From Metallyticus violacea (lineage: Eukaryota > Arthropoda > Insecta > Mantodea > Metallyticidae), in contig CM060842.1 of NCBI GenBank assembly GCA_030762175.1, positions 70,359,501 through 70,423,500 on the forward strand: a DNA stretch of 64,000 nt, read 5' to 3'. Shown one piece after another: positions 1 through 11,700 of this stretch. A program made the position numbers and the translations under genes. Every line of letters begins with the position of its first letter. The stretch's first letter is position 1. The notes below the pieces were generated by a model that was given only the letters and a program-made list of their open reading frames with translations, had not been told where the DNA came from and did not search any database.

Positions 1-2480
1 CTGTTTAGGTTTTCTATCCAAGCTTTCTAACATTCCCCATCTATTCTACATGCTTTGTAGGTTTTTACTTTCTGATTTGTTGCAATATTTCATTTGAAGT
101 AATTTTGCTATCTAACAAGTCTATTTTCCATATATTATCAATATTCAAATTATTTTGTATAACCAAAGTTTGCTCCCAAAAGACCCTGAAAAAAACTTAC
201 ACCTCTCTGTTGGAGATACCACATTATCCCCTTCCTTTCTTTTGTGCATTTTACCTATCATTGCCCAAATTGCCTTATTCTTTTTGCTGCCTCGTTTAAC
301 TTCTGGCAAAGCTTTTCTCCCCACTTTTGGGGGGGAGGGCTTCTAATAGGCACCGCATCCCCATCTTCCTACAAGGTAATTGCCCCTATCTGTCTCCTTT
401 CCTGTTTGTCTCCCGCATTTTAGCTCTCTCTGTACCCTTCTTTTTGTTTCTGAACATTCTTTATTGTACCAGCTATCATTAACTTTTAGCCTCTCCTTAG
501 ACACTTTCATTTTATTTCCTGCTCTTTAGACTACCTCCTCTATACTAAAAATTCATTCTTCAATTTTTCTATTGTCTAATGATGGTGACAAATTCCTTTC
601 TTCCATACGTTCCACTTCTTGATTTAACTTTGTATGAAACATTTCAGCTAAATCATTTTTCCATCTGTGATTTTCCATCTTTTCCAAGTGATTACTTGCA
701 CTTATTATATCCATAATCTCAAAGCCTACTATATATCTATCCAGATCTAAAGTATATTACATATAATCTATAATAATTTGCCCATTTTAGTTTACAAAAG
801 TCAATTCTTACCCCCTCTTCTTTTCCTTTTACTCCCTTGCACATTAAAAGGTTATTCTCTTCGCAGAACTCTATTAATTTTTTGCCCTTATTATTAAAAA
901 CTTTTCATTACTACAATGCTTCTCTAAATTTGCTTCTATTGGTCACCAAGCATTGAAATCTACCCTAATCTGTTCTTTCCCTATTCTTGCATTTAGACTT
1001 CCAACTAGCATTAATTCCACACTTGTATATTTGTCCTGTAGTTTTTCAATGTTTTATCTCAATTTAATGAACAAATTTGAATCATAAAAACTTGAAGAGC
1101 AAGGTGGATTATAAAGAATACCTAGACACACTTGTATACGTCTTCCACATAGATCACTGAATATACACCTCAGCACTTATCGCTTTCTATCCTTTTCAAT
1201 CTTAATTTTAAAATGTTTATCTGTTCTTAAAAATAATCCTATGCCACCAGACCTTTTCCTTTAATCTTCACCCCTTTTTTTCCATAATAATCATACCGAA
1301 CAACATTGATCACAGAGTCCTTTAATATCTATGTCTTGACCACTACTAACACACTTGCCCACTTGATATCCGATGAATATCACCATTTCATATTTTCCCT
1401 ATTAATCCTTCAACATTTTGGACATACTATAGAAAAGGTAAACAACTCCTATACTGAATTCCTTCTCACAAATCTATTGTGCTACAACTTTGCTTTACTT
1501 CTTGTTAGTCTTGCCTTTGCTCATCTACCTGCATAATACTTCCCCCAGGCATGGAAACTGCACTCAACCCCAACTCTCTCCACATATCCAAGCCAGGTGT
1601 AGCTCTTATTGCTTCCCTATTGGAATCCTCGCGCAGCTGTTGAGGTGATTGTACAATGCATCGTGGTGATGTTATTAGTTATACATCTTTCCCATCCTCT
1701 CCTTTTGCTATTTCTTCTTCTCCACTTCCACTTTGGTTTCCTGGAATATGATCCTCTCTGCTGGCTGAGCCCACAACTATCTAATTTTGTCTATTTATGT
1801 TCCATTTCTTTCTCTATGAAAAACACCTAATATAGGCAATCTTGCCTTCTTTTCTGGCTTTTTTCATTTGCTTCAATAAAGTAATCCTATATTCCCTTTC
1901 TTCTTTCCCATAATCTTGCTTGATAAATATTTTCATACCCTAAGTTTTTTTGTATTTTCCAGCATCATCCATTTAAATTTCATGATGATACACTTGACAA
2001 GTATCGGCCTCGGACTAACTCCTTTTCTACCTATTCTAAAGTAATCAAATATTTCCCAGCCATGTAGTTGGATCCCCAATTTTTCCTTAAATATTTCTTC
2101 AACCTCTTGCCATGTTCTCTTCCCTCTATTTTCCTGTATTCCAAAAATGATGTTTGCTTTTCTATTATTTGCCTCAGCTTTTTCCAGCCTCCTTATCCTT
2201 CCATCACAATTCGCAAAATCTTGTTCCACTTTTTGTCAATAGCTTGGAACAATCTCTCTCATATCTTTGGTAAATCTGCTTATTTTCATTTCAAGCCTCT
2301 TCTTCATCTTTTTCAATTCAATAATTTCTCCTGATATTCCCTTTAGCATTCCAACAACCTGTTCCATGTCCAGACTGGGATTTAGTTCAACTCCGCCAAT
2401 CACTAATACATCAATACAAGGCTGTACCAAATCAAGGTCACTTGATCATTGGAAACATTTTCTCCAGCCTTAATTTTTCT
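1..2480 (-). mobile_element. LINE remnant: ORF1-like region and AP-endonuclease
   Basis: Read on the minus strand, 2430-1933 encodes an ORF1-like coiled coil followed by RKANIIFGIQENRGKRTWQE and FRIGRKGVSPRPILVKC. About 1130-950 carries endonuclease-like LYNPPCSSSFYDSNLF and LNARIG (degenerate GDFNARIG). About 500-400 has the post-endonuclease linker WYNKECSETKRRVQREL. Many stops and frameshifts make it a pseudogene. The reverse transcriptase would lie left of base 1. Confidence 0.75.
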
Positions 2481-2489
2481 TTTATTAAA

Positions 2490-3000
2490 GAGGCCAATTC
2501 TATGATACATTTCTGTCATGCACATGAAGCGTGTGTAGATACATCCATCTTCAATCAGCTTCTTCTCACGACCCATGGAGGATTAAAGGGGAATGAGATT
2601 GCTGATACTTTAGCAAAAAAAAAAAAGAACCACCATAAAATTAAAACTATCTTTTGAACTAGAACTTCCTTCTATTTTGAAACTCATAAACAAATCAATA
2701 CTGAACAAGAACAACAAAGTATCCCACAAAAACATAAAGGAAAAACCATATGAAGATCTAAAGACTTTCAAATATCTTTTATTGAAACCAAGAAAAATTG
2801 GAGTTTCCATTTCCATTTAATTGTTTGGCATTATTGCCTGTCACAATGTTTTTTCAGAATGAAATTAATCAAGGACAACCACTGCCCACTGTGTAAGAAC
2901 ATGAATATTATCTTAAACATTGAACATCTATTGAAATGCAGCCAACTGGATAGCAACAAACAAATGAAAAATAATTTGGAAGCTAGGGAATTATAAATAT
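2490..3000 (+). mobile_element. LINE 3' fragment: RNase H end and zinc knuckle
   Basis: HGGLKGNEIADTLAKKK near 2573-2623 is the C-terminal RNase H motif of non-LTR elements. Downstream, near 2835-2985, another frame gives RMKLIKDNHCPLCKNMNIIL then NIEHLLKCSQLD, the terminal C..C...H....C knuckle. Opposite in strand to the LINE on its left, so they are separate insertions. Confidence 0.7.
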
Positions 3001-3967
3001 CAGCATCTTCAATGGTCACTGGCAACCAACCAACCAACCAACCAATACCATGAACTTATGCAAATGGTTCTTGCAGTGTGGATAGGGTGGCCAGATTCAC
3101 AATTATAAAAAATGAGGACAAAAGGCTTTAAAAAACCAAAAAAAAAATGACACAAAATATCCATTTACATTTAGGCTCATATCATATACTTAAAATTGGT
3201 TCCATATCCAATTTAAAATATACCTTAATAATAATGATTTTACACTTAGCCACACATGAAAGCCAAGGAAAACACAATGCTAAATATTAAATTATCAAAA
3301 AACAAAAAGATAGCATGAAATGGGAATTTAATATTATTTTGAACTGTGTTTTACAGGTATCCACAAATTTTACATTCAGCTTCATTTCTTTCTTTTTGGA
3401 TATTTGCTGGCTTGTCATCATTGAACTTACATTGTCATTTTGAATGCATGAAGTTAATATCTATTAACTACAGAACCACATGGTCAAGGAAAATAAATAC
3501 AAGACACTTCCACATAGCCCATTCTCAGTGCAAGCAGAATGGACAGAATGTGAAAATGCAGAAAAGAAACTAAATTTGCAATTGATCAGCTTTGATCTCT
3601 AGATTTACTAGCTACCTGTAAGCAAAGAGTATAATCCATTGATGCTGCCAGCTGCAAGCAAATTACTTTGAAAAGGCATTGAAACAAATAATTTCAACAT
3701 TTCAGACATACAAGATATGAAAAGGACATTTCATGATTTTAAAAAATCAGCTCAGAATTCCCAAGACATTTTTAGAAGATATCTGGTCAACCGAAATATG
3801 GGATTACTATGGCCACACTTTGAGAAAATGTATAGTTTTCTGTGGTAGGATTTGAAGTAATTGTACCATTTCTAATATAAACTTCTTTATCGCTGTTCCA
3901 TGATCTTTCTCTGCACTTTTAATTGCATATAAAAATACAAGTTTGAAAGGGGTAGTTTATCATAAAC
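3001..3967. other. No recognised feature
   Basis: AT-rich intergenic or intronic sequence. A short CCAA tandem (about 3027-3046) is the only simple repeat noticed. No conserved exon of ALKBH8 could be read on the minus strand. Confidence 0.5.
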
Positions 3968-3979
3968 ATTATAGCAAGG

Positions 3980-4184
3980 TTTATGGAATGTCGGAATCCA
4001 CACAGTGAAACTTTTGTTAATCTTATTTTGATTTAAAGTAAAACACTAAAAATCATGTCGTCACAATAAAACTCTCTTTAAGTTTCACAAACAAAATGTT
4101 TGTGAACAAAACTGTTTGTGAAACTTAAAGAGAGTTTTATTGTGACGACATGATTTTTAGTGTTTTACTTTAAATCAAAATAAG
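3980..4184. mobile_element. Palindromic Penelope-terminus insertion with 12-bp TSD
   Basis: Two arms of about 75 bp (4018-4092 and 4114-4188) are perfect inverted repeats. The spacer is 21 bp. The insert is bounded by exact copies of ATTATAGCAAGG (3968-3979, 4185-4196). Each arm starts with TTTGTGAAAC, like the 3' half of the hammerhead-like motif in Penelope termini. CACAGTGAAAC at 4001 is a tail motif shared with the other insertions. Confidence 0.8.
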
Positions 4185-4339
4185 ATTATAGCAAGGGTTA
4201 TTTCTTCATATTGGAAACCAGGAAATGATTTTGTTTATAGAAAAATTTTGAGTAATTCAAAATCATTAGAATATGAAAAAAATATTTACTATTTCTATAA
4301 TAAATGAGCTGTCTTATACTATTAATGTTGTTGTTGATT

Positions 4340-4635
4340 GCTGATTTGTTTTATTTATGGACGCTCTTTAACATGTCAGGTCATCATCATCCCATTCTAT
4401 TCAGGGTGTGAAATGGCCGACAAATTTTGCTCAGAGGCCTCTTCTTTCAGACTTGAGGTTAGATTCCTTATTGTGGGGTAAATGTATGACACAAGACCCA
4501 CGGCTTTATTTCCCTTCTGAAGGAAGCCATACTTAGGATTTTTACACCCGAAAAAATCCATCGGTCCTAATCGGGTTTGAACCCACGATCTTGGGTTTAG
4601 AAGGCAAGTATGGTTACCACTACACCACAAGGACC
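4340..4635 (-). mobile_element. tRNA-derived SINE (family 1)
   Basis: Reverse strand begins GGTCCTTGTGGTGTAGTGGT (A box) and has GTGGGTTCAAACCC (B box), then a body shared with the copies near 21.4, 53.2 and 59.0 kb and an end near AACATGTTAAAG...CATAAATAAAA. It is a Pol III-type SINE, not a functional tRNA. Confidence 0.85.
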
Positions 4636-4661
4636 AACTCTTGTTGTGAAAATGTATACAG

Positions 4662-5160
4662 TTACTATGAGGGTTTTACACACAGGCTGTATAGTAGTTT
4701 TCCTGCCACTCTTAACAACTTGTCAGCATAAAACAAGAGATGAGGGGGCAGAAGGGACATTGCTCTTTCATACTGTTTTTGAGGAGTCAATGTATCTCAG
4801 CTGATGGTGCAAGTCAACTCATGCTTCTGTGTTATTTTGACAAAAGAACCTCCCTTTTATTTAGTAGCAGTTGGAAGAGGTGGGACTTCACCAAGCAGCC
4901 TGTTGGATCTTGAAGTGTTAGTTGCAAGAAAAAGGTTTTCACTAGTTTGATCTTCAAAAAAATTTTATGGTGGCAAACACAAAATCTCCTTCTCTGTGCA
5001 GTTATAACTGATGAGAAAGTCTGGAGACTTCCTACAAGCTCCTTGAAAACAGTATGAAAGAGCAATGTCCCTTCTGACTCCCAACTCCTCTCTTATGCTG
5101 ACAAGTTGTTAAGAGTGGTAGGAAAATTATTACACTGCCTCTAATGTAAAACCCTCATAG
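4662..5160. mobile_element. Inverted-repeat element (MITE/foldback-like)
   Basis: Arms 4662-4787 and 5042-5160 are imperfect inverted repeats. Each end reads CTATGAGGGTTTTACA, and ACTCTTAACAACTTGTCAGC and GGGACATTGCTCTTTCATAC lie in both. The spacer is about 255 bp with no coding capacity. No clear TSD. Confidence 0.65.
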
Positions 5161-5581
5161 GAAAGCTGTTTACAAGGTCAATGTAATGCATTGCAAATGT
5201 TCAGTTTTGTGATTATTAGTTTCTTTTATATATTTTATATATAATGGCAAATGAATTATGTAAATGTGTAATTAAAAGCTTATGGTTAGTATTTTAAGCC
5301 ACAATTTCACCTATAAGAAAGAAAGGATGAACTACATTACAAATAAATCCAGTATGGCAAGTCAATCATTTCTATTATATTTACTTATTATTATTGGAAT
5401 AAATATTATTATTTGCTTAGTTTTTTGTTTGTATCTGGAGTCATCGCTGCATTACAGATCAAACTGTTCTCAAGAAATAAATAAATTGGTGCAAGTAGAA
5501 CAGGTGCACCGACATAATTTTTTTGCTGTACAACAGTCTTTCATTAATTTTGTTAACTGAACGACAATCCAGTATATTTAC
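5161..5581. other. AT-rich sequence after ALKBH8 exon 8, no feature recognised
   Basis: Presumed ALKBH8 intron 8. Open frames here have biased composition and no family resemblance. Confidence 0.45.
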
Positions 5582-5731
5582 CGTTGTGGCAAGATGATGA
5601 ATCACTGCTATACTAATGCAGCCATCTGCAACTCCTGTTTTTATTGGCAGTTGTAAACAGTTGCAGTTAAACACTTCAAATCCTCGTTCCTGGCAGAGTT
5701 TTGCCAAACCCAAGCTGTAGTCACAACCTAT
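5582..5731 (-). CDS. ALKBH8: ALKBH8 exon 8 (methyltransferase motifs)
   Basis: Fifty codons: [20 protein letters not shown], then [17 protein letters not shown], donor GTAAAT. The acceptor is AAAAAAAG, with a purine-rich end to the polypyrimidine tract, so that edge is less certain than the others. It is the last exon identified. Confidence 0.92.
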
Positions 5732-8700
5732 CTTTTTTTGTAAAAACAAGAAGAAAAGGTCATACTAAATCATACAATAATATCAAGAAAAGATCAGTTT
5801 ATATTTTCTAAGCACAGTTAACATGACATGAACTTAATTAATTATTAATTATAATTATTAAATAAATTTTATTTTATACACTCTCCTGCAGAAATGATAA
5901 GTTACAGAAGCAATTGAAATACTAATGCAAGTTTGAACAAAAAATATTATTTTGTAAAAGTGCATATATCAAAATAGCATGTTTATTTCATTTAACAGTT
6001 GATGTCCAGAGTAAATTGCATTTTTGGACTTCTTGAAGGATGATTATGAAGAATATGGCATTAATGTGATTCTGGGAACTAAGGCACTATACATCCATTC
6101 TTTGGATGACGCAAAAGTGCAGCTACCTAGGCAGGATTTGACTTGTGTTGTCCTGATACTGACACTGGAGGTGCCTTGGAGTGAAAGGCATCACTTTCAA
6201 ATTAAATCTAATATTATAAACATGTTAAACCACTAGCTGCTAACTTACTTCATATAATCCATTCCTTAACCCAAAATATTTTCCATTACCACAGCCAACA
6301 TCAACCAATAATGATCCTATTGGTAAGGATTCTATAAAGCTGACAACATTTGGCCAAGGTTTGTGGCGAGTTTCACTAAAGTGGTTTGCAATTTCTTCAT
6401 AAACCTAAAATTGAAACAAAACAAGGCAAAAACACAAACAATCATATCATACATATACAGAGGGTGTCAAAAAAATGCATACACACTTTCACAGTAGATA
6501 TCCATTTAATTTATTTCAAACTTGGACCGAAAAACAACAGTAATGCGTAGTATGATGTTCTGTAAACAAATGTGACTCCCATACATTATGATAGTGTTGC
6601 TACATGACAGGTGAATCAACAATGAACAAATGGAGCCAAGATTCTCGCATGATGTTCTGTAAACAGATGTGACTCACATTATGTTATGCTAGCATTGCTA
6701 CAACCAAATGGAGCCAAGATTATCGTTTGAACAGTGAAAAGCAATTTTGAGGTGGTATTGGAAAACCAAGAATGTTGTTGAAGTTCAAAGGCAATGGAGA
6801 TGTGTGTACAGAACAGAACCGCTGTTGGACTTCTACCTATGGAAAACTCTTAAGGATGTAGTATACTGTAGAAAACCAGCTACATTGGCAGTACTTTGAG
6901 AAGAAATTGAAATGGTATGTGCTGCAAATGTTGCTCAATCAGTAGTTCATTGTGCTCAGAAGTGTATCTACACTGATTGTGGGCATTTTGAGCAACTGTT
7001 GTAACTGTAAAAGTCTAAGATGATTAGTGGTTATCTTTTTCTGTTTACGTGAATTCAGTTTTGTTATGTTAACACAGTTTTTTCTTTGCTTGCTCTTTGG
7101 CATCCTCTGTATATGGCACCATTTTATAATAAAATGTCTTGATTTAATGTTTGTGAAACACCTAATAAATAAGATGTGCTATGTAATATAGGAAGTATTT
7201 ACATTTATGAAACGTTTGAGATACGTTATATATGATTATCCACCTAAACTTGTATCATGCACTGGCAATTCTGTTGTCATGGCTGATATAAAGCAATATA
7301 AAAGTCAAAAGTTACAAGTTGCCATGGTGCAATCAAAAAGTCTCTGATTTGCCCCCCCCCTTTTTTTTTCCATAAATTATATATAATTTTAAAAAAAGTT
7401 GCTGTTTTAATAGACTGATTTGATTTTGAAGACTAAGAAGTTTTAACTTTCTGCATAAAGTTTATGGAAAACTATCAACAATTGACCAATAAGTTTTAAC
7501 ATGATTGGAATCATCAGAAAATATACACGCTGGTTGAAAAAGTTAGCTTTCTTCTGAAATAAAATTCCTGAACTTTTTTTTCAATAAATATTTCTTAAAA
7601 GCTATTAAGCTTTAATGCTTTTTTAAAGTAAATTCAGTACCTCTAACATTAGGTAATAGCTGTCTTACTTTCTTTTTTAAAATATTAGGCACCATTGTCT
7701 GGAGATCTACTGTGCCAGGTGAAGGATGATAGATAACTCGGACAAATGAGTTCATAGGAATTTGTGTCCTAAGTTTCCCAGGAAGTCACCTAAAGAACTG
7801 AGGGAAAACCCCTGAAAAAACTCAGAAATGTAACCTAACTGGAATTGGACCCGGATCTACTATATGGGAAGCACAAACTACAGCAGTAATAATCATCATA
7901 ATACTGTAACGTGTACTACCGAGAGACTCCTTATATTATGCCCAATTTTAAATTTATATTTAAAATTCTGTAAAATGTCTTAGGTCATATTGCATAGTCA
8001 TATTGCACAAGTTTGGGTAACTTGGCTGGGTTTTGCCCATCCTAGTGGACAAATAGAACCATTGGTTCACATTCCTATGCTGACCCATGAGGGTTTTTAC
8101 TATAATATCAGCTCCAGTCCCAGTTCAGTCATATCCTGTTGACTTATACCTATTACATGATTGTGATAAGAACCTGGCTCCTAAGCACTAAACCATCATT
8201 GGTTGCTGCATTTCAATATTTTGCTGAATTTACCATATTTGGTAGTTTGGAGGCCTGAATCCTCAGACCCATGTATGCAACCCTAACCAACTTTTGAAAG
8301 TTGTCATTGGGTACTTACAAGAATGCCATGGTCTTTGCTGTCAGAGCCGCTAGTATTTGGCATCTCTCTCTCTAGGTGACAACCCCAAAGGCAAGACCCC
8401 AGTGTGTAGTCTTGAACCAATACATAACGATGGGCTTAATGACTTAAAATCTAAAATGTTCTATCATCCACCTCCCTAGCTACAGTCCCCATAATTTGTG
8501 ATCATCAACATCTCCCAGATGAAATTTTAAGAACTATCGAAATTTCACAAATTCAACAATTCTAATTGGAACTAAACACAGTGAAGCTTTTGAAATGTAT
8601 GTAATCAACTACTTGTCGTCTAAACACTCTTATGCTTCACACTATTTTTGAAACCGGTCCCGTCGTTTTCAAAAATAGTGTGAAGCATAACAGTGTTTAG

Positions 8701-11700
8701 ACGACAAGTAGTTGATTATATACATCTCCCAGATGATTTTTCAACAATACATTAAGAAAATTAGTGACATATTAAAGCCAGCATTTCAAACATGATCTTT
8801 TCTGAATTAAATCACTGCTGTTATAGATTTCCATATTTTTATAGTGAAATAACTATGCTTTCTCAAGATTTACATCCAATTTATGTCAGATTACTGACTG
8901 AGCTTGCTGAGCCATTATAAATTAATGTTATTCTTTATTTCAAAACTTTGTAGAACTTGAACCAAAAAGGGGGGGGGGGGGTTGAACCATCTAATTAATA
9001 TACTACAAAAATCAAATGCACATTGTAAGTAAAAAAACACAATTTTTGTTAAGAATTCTTTATGTCATACACTTATTATTTTCTAAAAGAAGAAGTTTTC
9101 AAACCTATAATATTCAAAGGGATTTTATTACATATTTATTTTTGTTATGGTTATCAATAATTATTCATGATAAATATGAAAAATTACTTTTTAGTTTATC
9201 AGATTAAGCTATAACTTATACAAATTAGACCCAACTACCTACCTTATGTACATGCATGGCTTCCAATTTTTCAGCCATGTTGTCATTTCCAACTATTTCA
9301 TTGGGTTTATCATTTTGCCTTTTAAAAGTATCACAATATTCATGATAATCACAATCACATTCTGCTCTTCTAATTTTTCGAAATGTGAAAGATGTGCGTT
9401 TGTTTCGGTGTTGAACTGTGAATGTTCCATCAGATGTAAAAACAACATCCATTTTACGTGGAGTGATCCCATGAGACCAGGCATACCTTAAAAATAATGT
9501 GTGCTCACATAAGAATATTCATGATGAATCTTACCAACACAAGTGAACGGGTTGCTAAAGCAAGGACTAGTAGTAGAGGTCCATTTCCAGAATCACATCC
9601 TCCCCGACATGCATTTCTCAATCCTCATAAATTACTATATATCTACTGATTCTGTTAAACTTTTGCTATTTTTGTTGTGCTATACTTTATAATTGTATAT
9701 GAATTATTTAAACTAGTGTTCTTAGATTTCGACAATGTCTGAAACTTGTATACACAAGTCTATTGGCAGCAATAAATTTAATATTATTTAAAACAGAACT
9801 CGAGCTATTATTTAAAACAGAACTCTAGCAGTATCTTATCCATAAATGTCTTTATGATATGGATAAATTTTAAATACCAAGTAATATATACTTTGTATGT
9901 GCACATGTTTTAAAATCAGAATTAAAAAGGTACTTAATTGACAAAGGTCGATATAAAATAGATAAATTTTAGCATTAAAACAAAATTTGTATTATGCTCA
10001 TTTTAGTAACCATATATAACTGCTAAATATGATCTGCATTGACAGTAACTCATGCATTGTGTTTATAGCTACCATTATACATTTATACATTTTTCTGTTT
10101 AGTTTTAACTTATGTTATAATTTAATATGTATGTACATCCATGCAAGATTGGTTGAGTGGAAGAATAGGCCATAAAGCTTTAATTCTGCCAGTATAAATA
10201 AATGGAGGAAAAAAATAAAAGTGGTAGTTAAACACTACCAAAAAATATGATGAATTTAGAAGTAACCTAGCTTTCATAAAAATTGAATGTAGAAAATATA
10301 TTGCTGGACTAACATTGAGACAAGCTTCCATAATTTTTTTTTTGATGCACTGTAGTTCACATTAACTTAAATCTTTCTCTGCAACATACTTTTTAATATT
10401 GAACAACTACTGGCTACACAAGCAAACTCTTTTTATCATGCATTAATAAGTTACTTAGGAGATGACTTATGAGCTATGGGGTACAAAAAAATCCAACATT
10501 CATCATATTTTCAATTTATTATGAATGTTGTATTTTTTGTACTGCATATTTAACAATAATTTATAATATATTTTACCTAGCCTCCTGTGACAAAATAAGA
10601 AGAGATCGCTGAGGTAGAAGAACAGGCATACTACGGCCATCCTTGTGTTTAAAATCCATTACCACTGAGGAACCAAGAGAAAGTGAAAGAATTGGATCCT
10701 CAAAAGCACTGTGTGTATCGATATGTGATGGTATACCTGGAATTGAATAATTTTTTTAGACTGATCTTAAAGAAGCCAAACCTATAAAATTGGATTTCAC
10801 TACATTGAAAGCTAGATTAGATGCAAATGACCCGACGAACAAGGAATTTTTAACCCAATTATTTATTTTTGAGTATATAATAGTAACAAAATGTAAAAAT
10901 TAAACACAGTTAATGGTTCTCTGTTTCTTCTAATGATTAGGTACTTCATTTTCCTATATTTTTAAATTTATAGGTTAAAAAATACTTTTGATATAGGTAA
11001 AAATAACCTGTTACCTTGTCCTGAAAGATACTGATTTACTGTTAGCTGATCTGGAACTGATTTCATTACATTGCTGTTTAATTCTTGCAGACGTTTGAAA
11101 ATAAAATCACATTCTGAAGGTATTCCTTCAGATAATGGACAGGTTTTATCTACACTGTTAGTGCCATACCTGAATTCATAACCAAAATGTTTCACTTTCC
11201 TATGCTTCAGACACTGACCTGCTAATAACAGAGATTTACAATGCTAAGACTTTTTTAAAAGGAGAACAACATAAGTTTCTTGCAAAGATATCACGATATA
11301 CAACAAAATTGCAAAAATAATATGATACAATACCTAAGCATGATTCACTGAAGTTCCATTTAATACATCCCAGCAATGTGTTTTCTTCATCCTCTGTGAC
11401 AAAATCTTCATATAAGATTAGCCCTGAAGGTTTCTCGAATTTCCATGAATGTGATACATCTGGAACTAAACATTATTTTAAAATAGATTTGAAGAGCTCT
11501 TATTATAATAGACCATATTCTATAATGCATGCAGTCCTTTCATGCTATTAATACCATTAAAGACTTTTTATGTTTATTTTCTCGATGAGCCAATTATTGT
11601 TTTAACTTCTTCAAAATCAGTTAGTGCTAGTTCAATATTCATTGTGACAAGTTCTATGTTCGTAGGTCTCTGTGACTGCTCCAGGAACTTAACTACACTA

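Noticed and set aside
5282..5560. Membrane-like plus-strand frame (92 codons)
   Set aside because: Hydrophobicity follows from AT-rich codons. No homology, and it overlaps the end of ALKBH8 on the other strand.
5000..5580. Final ALKBH8 exon(s) to the left of exon 8
   Set aside because: Searched the minus strand down to base 1 for the RLL.PGG..L+YVWA.EQ region; nothing in any frame matches.
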